Position numbers and translations under genes: made by a program
NCBI RefSeq assembly: GCF_015218165.1
Contig: NZ_CP048659.1
Location: 2,480,001-2,544,000 of the forward strand
Length of the DNA: 64,000 nt
DNA from: Acinetobacter piscicola
GTDB taxonomy: Bacteria; Pseudomonadota; Gammaproteobacteria; Pseudomonadales; Moraxellaceae
Reading direction: 5' to 3'
Notes under the pieces: generated by a model
The model's database searches: none
What the model saw: the letters and a program-made list of their open reading frames with translations, nothing else
Told to the model about the DNA's origin: nothing
Shown here: positions 57,177 to 64,000 of the stretch, in pieces
Layout: every line of letters begins with the position of its first letter
Numbering within the stretch: position 1 is the first letter of the stretch

Positions 57177-58256
57177 TTAACCATGACGTTTTGCAAAGTC
57201 ATCCATAAAGTTAACCAATGCTTGTACGCCTTCTAATGGTACAGCATTATAAATACTTGCACGCATACCACCTACTGAACGGTGACCAGCAAGGTTAAGC
57301 AAATGATTTTCTTCAGCTTCTTTCAAGAATAATTTATCCAAATCAGCATTTGCTAAAGTAAATGGTACATTCATGATTGAACGATTTTGTTCTGCAATTG
57401 GATTTGCATAAAAATCGCTTGAATCGATATAACCATAAAGTAATTTAGCTTTAGCAAGATTGGCTTGATGCATGGCATCCACACCGCCCTGCTCAAGTAA
57501 CCATTCAAAAACTAAACCTGATAAATACCATGCATAGGTTGCAGGTGTATTCACCATTGAATCATTTTTCGCTTGTGACGCATATTTCAATAAACTTGGA
57601 ATTTCAGGTTTTGCTTGATCTAATAAGTCATCACGTACGATGACAAGCGTTAAGCCCGCTGGACCAATATTTTTTTGCGCACCTGCATAAATTAAACCAA
57701 ATTTAGACACATCTAATGGTGCAGACAAAATACTTGAAGAAAAGTCAGACACTAATGGTTTATCTGTTTCAGGAATATTGGCAAATTGAATTCCGCCAAT
57801 GGTTTCGTTATCTGCATAATGCACATAAGCAGCATCATTTGATAAGTTCCATTGGCTTTGATCAGCAATGGCTAATTTACCATTAATACTTGTTCCTGCT
57901 TCAATGATATTGATCTCACCATAACGCTGTGCTTCTTTGGTCGCTTTCTCAGACCAAATGCCCGTATGGATATAATCTGCTTTTGAGTTTTTGCCCAATA
58001 GATTTAAAGGAATCGCAGAGAACTGTAATGATGCGCCACCTTGTAAGAACAACACTTTGTAGTTGTCAGGAATATTCATTAATTTTCGAAGATCTGCTTC
58101 TGCTTTTTCAGCGACAGCCACATAGTCTTTGCTACGGTGACTCATTTCCATGATGGATAAGCCTTTACCACGCCAATCTAACATCTCTTGTTGAGCTTTT
58201 TCTAAAACGGCAGTAGGTAATGCAGCAGGACCAGCACAGAAATTGTACGCGCGCAT
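57177..58256 (-). CDS. serC: Phosphoserine aminotransferase
   Basis: 359 aa PLP enzyme for serine synthesis and for the 3-hydroxy-4-phosphohydroxythreonine step of PLP synthesis. N-terminal MRAYNFCAGPAALP, the cofactor-binding Lys195 in YAGAQKNIGPAG, and C-terminal GHRSVGGMRASIYNA. ATG 58256 has AAGGGA upstream; an in-frame extension to 58298 is not conserved-looking. Shares the PLP pathway with pdxB in this window. Confidence 0.96.
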   Translation of the reverse strand: MRAYNFCAGPAALPTAVLEKAQQEMLDWRGKGLSIMEMSHRSKDYVAVAEKAEADLRKLMNIPDNYKVLFLQGGASLQFSAIPLNLLGKNSKADYIHTGIWSEKATKEAQRYGEINIIEAGTSINGKLAIADQSQWNLSNDAAYVHYADNETIGGIQFANIPETDKPLVSDFSSSILSAPLDVSKFGLIYAGAQKNIGPAGLTLVIVRDDLLDQAKPEIPSLLKYASQAKNDSMVNTPATYAWYLSGLVFEWLLEQGGVDAMHQANLAKAKLLYGYIDSSDFYANPIAEQNRSIMNVPFTLANADLDKLFLKEAEENHLLNLAGHRSVGGMRASIYNAVPLEGVQALVNFMDDFAKRHG

Positions 58257-58597
58257 GATTTTTCCCTTATTAAAGTGAAACGAATGAAATAGGCGCATTT
58301 AACCACAAATCGCCCTTTGTTGCAGCAGCTTTGTTAGTCAATCTTTCAATATGTTTCTGAATTTAGAGTTGATATTTCAATAAGAAAAATACAACTGCTT
58401 ATTTTTTCACAATATGATGACTCGACTTATTATTTTGATCTTTCCAAGCCATTCTCGCTATTGTGGTGACTAAGCATCATAATGATCTATATATTACTTG
58501 TGTTTAACTACAAAAATTACACATGATAAATGTCGCTTTTAGATTATTTATTCTAGTCATTCAAGGTTAGAATAGTTTTAAATTTAAACAAATACTG

Positions 58598-60103
58598 ATG
58601 ATTTTGCAGATGAAATTAACGACGTATTATCCTAAAAAAATGTTATATACATCGATGCAATTGGGTTGCTTATGTGTACTAAATTTAAGTTTAGCGATCC
58701 CGACATATGCAGAGAATCTTAGCTATGCTCAAGCTGAACAGTATTTACTTGAAAATTCATATACCTCTCAAGCCAATACAGCATTAGATCAGGCCTCAAA
58801 ATTACAAGCCGATGCTGTGAAAAATATCGGCTTACCTCGTATAGACTTAAATGTACGTGCCTATAAATTTCATGCAGAAACAGATATTCCTTTGGATGGT
58901 GTTAAAAATAATTTAGAACAAACATTGTCTTATGGTGTAAATGAAAAAGTAGATCAATGGCAAACACAGCAGAATATACCCAACACCATCACAGACCCTT
59001 TAAAAGAAGGTTTAAATCAAGGCATTCATAATGGTATTGGTTTAATTCCAGATAGCACTCATGTGGTGATGGAAGATGAAACCATACGCCCAACCGTGTC
59101 AGTGATGATGCCCATTTATACGGGTGGCTTAACCACCACCACCAAAAATATTGTCAATCTCAAAGCAGAACGCAGCCAACTCAACAGTAAGCAACAACAA
59201 GATACGCAACGCTTTGAAATGATTCAGGCTTATTTTAATGTGCAATTACAACAACAATTACACAATGCCAGTGCTTTTAATTTAAATGCAATGCAACAAC
59301 ATTATAACAATGCTTTAAAACTTGAAAGGCAAGGTTTTATTAGCAAAGGGCAACGTATGCAATTTGAAGTTGCTAGAAATAATGCAACTCGTGCCGATCA
59401 GAATGCCACAGCAAACTTAGCGACCAGTCAATTTCAGTTAAAGAATTTACTGAATAAATCATCGGTTGATCAACTCACCACACCTCTTTTTATTAACCGT
59501 TCACAACAGCAGAATATTGATCAACTATTAGCATCTTATCCGCAAAGTTCTCATTTAGTACAAAAAATGCAAATGGATATGCGCTTAGCAGATGAAAATA
59601 TCAAACTGCAACAAGCAGCGAAAAAACCGACTGTTTTTGCTTTTGGCGAATATAGTTTAGACCAAGATCAAAATTGGATTGTAGGCGTGGCTGCTCGCTA
59701 TAATTTATTTTCAGGGATTGATAAAAATAAAAATGTACAAGCAGCTGAACTACAGCGCTATGCAGCCGAACTCGGTACGGCTCGTACCAAACAAGAAATT
59801 GAAAATGTGATTTATAGTGCCTATCAGGCGATGCAAACAGCACAAATGAATCAACAATTATTACGTCAAAATGAAGCAGCAGCATTGGAAAACCTACGCA
59901 TTCAAAGTTTATCTTTTAAAGAAGCTATGGGTACAGCCACACAAGTCATTGATGCACAAAATCAACTCAGCGCCCTTCAAACAGAAATGGCCATCAATGC
60001 CTATAAATACGTGATGTCTTTAGCCACACTTTTACAGAGTCATGGCTCTATTGATCAGTTTAAAACTTATGTAAACCAATCCAATACTGACTATATTCGC
60101 TAA
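58598..60103 (+). CDS. TolC family outer-membrane channel protein
   Basis: 501 aa. The N-terminal signal sequence (about 15-38; LGCLCVLNLSLAIPTYAE) is followed by two OEP repeats of long helices and beta strands (for example YFNVQLQQQLHNASAFNLNA and AVARYNLFSGIDKNKNVQA-type segments). It would supply the outer-membrane duct for the HlyD and permease genes that follow. The start may be ATG 58598 or 58610; neither has a good ribosome-binding site. First gene of the four-gene export operon. Confidence 0.9.
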   Translation: MILQMKLTTYYPKKMLYTSMQLGCLCVLNLSLAIPTYAENLSYAQAEQYLLENSYTSQANTALDQASKLQADAVKNIGLPRIDLNVRAYKFHAETDIPLDGVKNNLEQTLSYGVNEKVDQWQTQQNIPNTITDPLKEGLNQGIHNGIGLIPDSTHVVMEDETIRPTVSVMMPIYTGGLTTTTKNIVNLKAERSQLNSKQQQDTQRFEMIQAYFNVQLQQQLHNASAFNLNAMQQHYNNALKLERQGFISKGQRMQFEVARNNATRADQNATANLATSQFQLKNLLNKSSVDQLTTPLFINRSQQQNIDQLLASYPQSSHLVQKMQMDMRLADENIKLQQAAKKPTVFAFGEYSLDQDQNWIVGVAARYNLFSGIDKNKNVQAAELQRYAAELGTARTKQEIENVIYSAYQAMQTAQMNQQLLRQNEAAALENLRIQSLSFKEAMGTATQVIDAQNQLSALQTEMAINAYKYVMSLATLLQSHGSIDQFKTYVNQSNTDYIR

Positions 60104-60116
60104 AATGGGGAAAATA

Positions 60117-61271
60117 ATGACACAACAACATGACCCAAAACTTGATAAAGTTGCAAAGACCGATGCAGCTATAGAGCAGACTGCTGAACAGCATCCAGAT
60201 TTAACGGCACCCAATAGCGCACAATCAGAGCAAATACATGCTGACCCCACACCAGTACAAACAACATCTACTGAAAAGGCAGCGAAAAAAACACGATTAT
60301 TGATCATCGGTTTAATTCTTCTGATTGCCCTTCTCGGCTTGATTGCTTTTGGTTTATGGAAAGCTTATCAACCGAAAACTATTGATGTACAAGGTCGAGT
60401 AGAAACTGAAACCATCCATATCAGCACTAAAGTTCCAAGCCGTATCGAAGAAATTTTGGTCAAAGAAGGGCAAAATGTCACACAAGGTCAGGTTTTGGTG
60501 CGTTTAACCAGTCCTGAAATTGAAGCGAAAAAACAACAAGCACTGGCAACATTACAATCGGCATTGGCTTTACAATCCACCGCAGAACGTGGCTCACAAC
60601 AGGAAAATATCGACAGTTTATATGCCAACTGGCAGGCTTTAAAAGCACAAGAAGCGCTCGCATATACCACTTATCAACGTGGTGCAAACTTATTTAAGGA
60701 AGGGGTTATTTCCCGTCAACGCAGAGATGAAATGCATGCTGCAGCACAGTCCTCTCATCAAATGACTGAAGCTGCTTATCAACAATATGCACGTGCCAAA
60801 CGTGGCAGTACCACACAACAAAAATCGAGTGCCGATGCACAAGTGCAAATCGCCCAAGCTGCGGTAAAAGAAGCCAATGCACTAGAAGCTGAAACCACGT
60901 TAAGCGCACCCTCATCAGGTACAATTTCTAAAATCTATGGTAAACCTTCTGAACTCGTTGCAATGGGTGTACCTGTCGTAAGCTTGCTTGAAACCGATGA
61001 ACAATGGGTCAGTTTAAATGTCCGTGAAGACCAATATGCGCAAGTTTATCAGAGCAAAATGCTACAAGGATTTATTCCTGCTTTAAACCGAACTGCCCAT
61101 TTTAAAATCGAAAGTATCGATGCTGAAGGAGAATTTGCCACCATCAAAAATACACGTCAAACAGGAGGTTATGATGTACGTAGTTTTAAAATAAAGTTAC
61201 TTCCTGTGGAAAAGATTGATCACCTAAAAATTGGCATGAGTGTCATTTTTAAGCTACCAGAGCAACAATAA
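60117..61271 (+). CDS. HlyD family periplasmic adaptor protein
   Basis: 384 aa from ATG 60117 with GGGGAAAA upstream. Cytoplasmic Gln/Thr/Ala-rich N-terminus (1-55), one membrane helix (about 60-85), a biotinyl-lipoyl half-motif VQGRVETETIHISTKVPSRI, a coiled-coil hairpin (about 140-260) and the second lipoyl half plus barrel (SAPSSGTISKIYGKPSELV). Bridges an inner-membrane pump and TolC. The start is 13 bp after the TolC gene. Confidence 0.92.
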   Translation: MTQQHDPKLDKVAKTDAAIEQTAEQHPDLTAPNSAQSEQIHADPTPVQTTSTEKAAKKTRLLIIGLILLIALLGLIAFGLWKAYQPKTIDVQGRVETETIHISTKVPSRIEEILVKEGQNVTQGQVLVRLTSPEIEAKKQQALATLQSALALQSTAERGSQQENIDSLYANWQALKAQEALAYTTYQRGANLFKEGVISRQRRDEMHAAAQSSHQMTEAAYQQYARAKRGSTTQQKSSADAQVQIAQAAVKEANALEAETTLSAPSSGTISKIYGKPSELVAMGVPVVSLLETDEQWVSLNVREDQYAQVYQSKMLQGFIPALNRTAHFKIESIDAEGEFATIKNTRQTGGYDVRSFKIKLLPVEKIDHLKIGMSVIFKLPEQQ

Positions 61272-61272
61272 T

Positions 61273-62418
61273 ATGTTTGCCTGCATGTTGCGTGAACTGC
61301 GCTATTTGATCAGTCATAAATGGGATCTCGCACTGGTGACGCTTGCCCCACTGTGTTTACTGATTTTATTTGCCAGCATGTTTTATACAGGTAAAGCAGA
61401 ACATTTACCCATTGCAATCATTGATCAGGATCATAGCCAGCTCAGTTTAAATATTGAAAAATATTTAAGTCATAGCAGCACACTACAAATCTATGAAGTT
61501 TCTGACAATGTCGATGATATCGAAAAGTTGATTAACCAGACCAAAGTGTGGGGCTATGTGCATATTCCTGAGGGTGCTGAACAACGTCTCGTACAAGCAC
61601 AAGATGCTGGTATTAGCATTGCCTTTAATCAGTCTTATTTTAGTATTGGCAATACGATTTCTTCAGCCATGTTAGTATCAACTTTACAAGGTGTGGCAGA
61701 TTTTAGTAAAAACACTTATTTGGCAAATACACTTCCCTATGCCAATGTCCCCACAGCCAGCATTAAAATTTCTCCTTTATATAATCCAGACCTCAGTTAC
61801 GAATTTTATTTAGAACCTTTTATGATTCCTGCAATCTTGCATTTGCTGCTATGTTGTTGTGTCGCATTTGCTGTAGGACAGGAACTCAAATCTAAAAGCA
61901 TTTCAACATGGCAGCATCATCAAGGCTTTCTACACGCAATTTTGGCAAAAAATTTAGTCTATGTTTTCATTTTTAGTGCTTGGACATGGCTTTGGATGTT
62001 TTGGCTCATTGAAATCCGCGGTTGGTTTGTAGCAGGTCAAGTGTGGCTCATTTTGATTGGGCAATTTTTGTTTTATTTGGCTTATGCCTTAATCAGTACC
62101 ACAGTGGTCCTTGCAACACAAAATTTGTCGAAAAGTTTTGGATTTATCGCTGTATATGGCGGTTCATCTCTGAGTTTTGCAGGTGTGACATTACCATTAA
62201 ATAATGCCCCTATTTTCACACAATTTTGGGCGAATATTATTCCCTACACGCCTTATGCAAAATTACAAACTGAACAATGGGTGGTTGGTAGCCCAATCAG
62301 TATTTCACTCATTCCACTACTGATCCTTGCTGTATATTGCATCTTTTATGCATTCGTCTCGGCAATCTTATTGAAAAAAATGACACAGAAATCATCACAA
62401 GGAGCTGCACATGTCTAA
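61273..62418 (+). CDS. ABC-2 type permease (first)
   Basis: 381 aa from ATG 61273, one base after the HlyD stop. One N-terminal helix (about 18-38), a large periplasmic domain (about 40-175; LPIAIIDQDHSQLS), then five helices (about 180-375). This layout fits ABC2_membrane_3/YhgE-type exporters such as YbhS/YhhJ. No ATPase motif in the protein. It overlaps the next gene by 8 bp. Confidence 0.88.
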   Translation: MFACMLRELRYLISHKWDLALVTLAPLCLLILFASMFYTGKAEHLPIAIIDQDHSQLSLNIEKYLSHSSTLQIYEVSDNVDDIEKLINQTKVWGYVHIPEGAEQRLVQAQDAGISIAFNQSYFSIGNTISSAMLVSTLQGVADFSKNTYLANTLPYANVPTASIKISPLYNPDLSYEFYLEPFMIPAILHLLLCCCVAFAVGQELKSKSISTWQHHQGFLHAILAKNLVYVFIFSAWTWLWMFWLIEIRGWFVAGQVWLILIGQFLFYLAYALISTTVVLATQNLSKSFGFIAVYGGSSLSFAGVTLPLNNAPIFTQFWANIIPYTPYAKLQTEQWVVGSPISISLIPLLILAVYCIFYAFVSAILLKKMTQKSSQGAAHV

Positions 62419-63529
62419 GTTCAGCAACTTTTTAAAACAGCTTTTTCGTGATTATCTACAAACTTTTAAGAATATTGCAGCAAATTCATCAATTTTAACC
62501 ACAATGGTATTGTCAATTTTTTTATATAGTTTTTTCTACCCAACCGCTTACAAGGCACAACAAGCAGAAGCATTGCCTATTGTGATTGTCGATGAAGAAC
62601 AAAGTTATTTAACGCATGCCATTATTAGCCAAGTCTATAAAAGTCCCAATGTGAAAGTTCAAGATATCACAGGTAATTTTGAAGAAGCAAAACACTTGCT
62701 ACAACAACAAAAAGCCGATGGGATTTTGTATTTACCTCAAAATTTATCGAATAGCATTGCACGCGGTGAAACAGGTGGGATTGGACTTTATCTTAGCGCA
62801 GCATATTTTTTAAAAACCAAACAAATCGGTTTAGGTTTAGCAACATCCATCGAAAATACACTTGCCGAACATGCTGCAAAATTTGGACAAATTTCGCATT
62901 TTAAAGCTGCACTTTCAATCCATCAAATTCCTTTATTTAATACTCTTTCAGGCTATGGCAGTTATATTTTCCCTGCCATAGCTCCATTGATCATTCACCA
63001 AACCATTTTACTTGGCTTATGCATGCTCATTGCAGGTTATCGTGAAAAATTTTGGCGTGCATCGCTCAGTGAGTTCTGCGGAATTTATTTTGCAGCACTC
63101 ACCATTGGTTGCCTAGGCTGTTTTTATTTATTTGGTTTTACCTATTGGCTGTATGATTATCCCCATGGTGGAAATTTCACAGGAATGCTGATTGCTGTTC
63201 CAATTTATCTCAGTTGTGTGATTGGACTTGCGATGCTGCTTGCAAGCTTTTTGGACGTGTCTGAGCGTGCAGGGCATCTGTTGGTTTTTACTTCTATTCC
63301 ATTATTTTTATTGTCTGGTGCAGCTTGGCCGATCTCTGCTATGCCGACATGGATGCAATATTTTTCACATATTTTACCTTCTACACAAGGCATTAATCTG
63401 TTTATTCAACTTAATCAAATGGGTGTCCCCTTCGCTCTGATCATGCCTAAACTGATTTATTTAAGCACTTTGGCATTGATTTTATTGGTTTTAGCTTTTT
63501 ATCGGGTCGCTTATATGTATAAAAAATAA
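62411..63529 (+). CDS. ABC-2 type permease (second)
   Basis: 372 aa with the same architecture as the preceding permease: N-terminal helix (about 28-46), periplasmic domain (LPIVIVDEEQSYLTHAI), then about five helices. The two probably form a heterodimer. GGAG lies before ATG 62411. Operon end: no ATP-binding subunit is encoded upstream or downstream in the window, unlike YbhF or RbbA systems. Confidence 0.88.
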   Translation: MSKFSNFLKQLFRDYLQTFKNIAANSSILTTMVLSIFLYSFFYPTAYKAQQAEALPIVIVDEEQSYLTHAIISQVYKSPNVKVQDITGNFEEAKHLLQQQKADGILYLPQNLSNSIARGETGGIGLYLSAAYFLKTKQIGLGLATSIENTLAEHAAKFGQISHFKAALSIHQIPLFNTLSGYGSYIFPAIAPLIIHQTILLGLCMLIAGYREKFWRASLSEFCGIYFAALTIGCLGCFYLFGFTYWLYDYPHGGNFTGMLIAVPIYLSCVIGLAMLLASFLDVSERAGHLLVFTSIPLFLLSGAAWPISAMPTWMQYFSHILPSTQGINLFIQLNQMGVPFALIMPKLIYLSTLALILLVLAFYRVAYMYKK

Positions 63530-63703
63530 GAATAAAAAGCCCAACTATAATTTATAAAATTAATTAATCTTACAAATAGAATTGAATAATTAAATAAAAC
63601 TGAATTATTTTTATGCAATTGATAACAAATTTACATAAAAAAATTATGCTCACTACTTAAATAAGCGCAAAATGCAGCATTTTCGAAATACTCTAAACGC
63701 TCA

Positions 63704-63751
63704 AAAGCCCCCAAATATAACTCCCACAGTTCTTGTCGGGGGATTTTTTGT
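63704..63751 (+). terminator. Possible terminator of the export operon
   Basis: CCCCC (63706-63711 region) pairs with GGGGG followed by ATTTTTT, with a long loop of about 28 nt. It lies about 175 nt past the last permease, so weak evidence. Confidence 0.4.
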
Positions 63752-63806
63752 GTGTGTTTCATAGAGTTTTACTTTTTCGCCAAAATCTGAATTTTAAGGG
63801 CTCAGT

Positions 63807-64000
63807 ATGAAGAAAATGAAAATTAGCCTTGCTTGGCAAATTGTTATTGCGCTCTTCCTCGGTGTTATCGTCGGGGCATTTTTGCACAATTCTCCTGAAA
63901 TACGTGATGATATTGTTGCGAATTTTTTACAACCATTAGGTAAGATTTTTATTAATCTTATTAAAATGATTGTGATCCCACTTGTGCTGTCTATGCTGAT
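63807..64000 (+). CDS. gltP: Glutamate/aspartate:proton symporter, 5' part
   Basis: Truncated by the window end; the first 64 codons are visible. MKKMKISLAWQIVIALFLGV, then GAFLH, FLQPLGKIFINLIKMIV and IPLVLSML match the N-terminus of GltP (DAACS family). AAGGG lies 7 nt before the ATG. A different member of this family, tcyP, is at 28.3 kb. Confidence 0.88.
   Translation, partial: MKKMKISLAWQIVIALFLGVIVGAFLHNSPEIRDDIVANFLQPLGKIFINLIKMIVIPLVLSML

Noticed and set aside
57017..57208. 63-codon plus-strand frame before serC
   Set aside because: It overlaps the 50-aa membrane peptide, crosses the bidirectional terminator and runs into serC; composition looks non-coding.
1..64000. CRISPR arrays, IS elements, prophage or integrons
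   Set aside because: No regularly spaced direct repeats, transposase, integrase or phage structural genes were recognised in the window.

Overview
The window looks like a chromosomal segment of an Acinetobacter species (Moraxellaceae, Gammaproteobacteria). This rests on the low GC and AT-rich spacers, on proteins that read as Acinetobacter-like, and on arrangements such as cyoABCDE, rpsF-rpsR-rplI without priB followed by dnaB and alr, and pyrC-rnt-tRNA-Glu. The genus is inferred from recognition, not from a database search. Most of the window is core chromosome. I saw no prophage, IS element, integron or CRISPR array.

Layout. 1-3.5 kb: divergent ppsR (regulator, -) and ppsA (PEP synthase, +). 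3.7-9.7 kb: a GYF_2/RDD membrane protein, then the cytochrome bo3 operon cyoABCDE. 9.8-16.1 kb: a HAD hydrolase; rpsF-rpsR-rplI behind a leader resembling the S6:S18-binding RNA; dnaB; a small accessory patch (secreted protein plus a frameshifted DUF4259 gene); alr. 16.2-19.9 kb: a minus-strand cluster of circularly permuted ATP-grasp, alpha-E, transglutaminase-like protein and the proteasome homologue Anbu. 20-23.8 kb: a WYL regulator, a frameshifted MhpT-type aromatic acid transporter, tRNA-Asn and a DUF2726 protein. 23.9-31.6 kb: M16 zinc protease, PhzF protein, small secreted protein, cystine symporter TcyP, YbfB/YjiJ MFS transporter and a pentapeptide-repeat protein. 31.8-36.3 kb: icd, an RluE-type pseudouridine synthase, a thioesterase, a carboxymuconolactone decarboxylase-family protein and a Sel1-repeat protein. 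36.5-39.9 kb: an SAH riboswitch in front of ahcY, then metF and rsmE, with metF flanked by two related palindromic repeats. 40-48 kb: a PAS-GGDEF-EAL protein, maeB, cca and three small genes beginning with a DUF4926 protein. 48.2-54 kb: pdxB-epmA, a diguanylate cyclase and an L,D-transpeptidase (all -). 53.5-58.3 kb: pyrC-rnt, tRNA-Glu, an unrecognised 311-aa protein, a possible 50-aa membrane peptide and serC. 58.6-63.5 kb: a TolC/HlyD/two-permease export operon with no ATPase. 63.8 kb to the end: the start of gltP.

How genes fit together. ppsR/ppsA control entry to gluconeogenesis, and maeB and icd feed carbon and NADPH. ahcY and metF serve the activated-methyl cycle, with a SAH-sensing RNA upstream of ahcY. 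serC and pdxB act in the same PLP and serine biosynthetic network. Two c-di-GMP enzymes sit about 7 kb apart: the GGDEF-EAL protein has a degenerate GGDEF and probably degrades c-di-GMP, while the GGDEF protein has intact motifs and probably makes it.

The best candidates for poorly described biology are the Anbu cluster, the ATPase-less exporter operon, the DUF4926 trio, and several RNA-level features: the two leaders, a terminator-like hairpin over the cca ribosome-binding site, and two terminators with no gene of their own.
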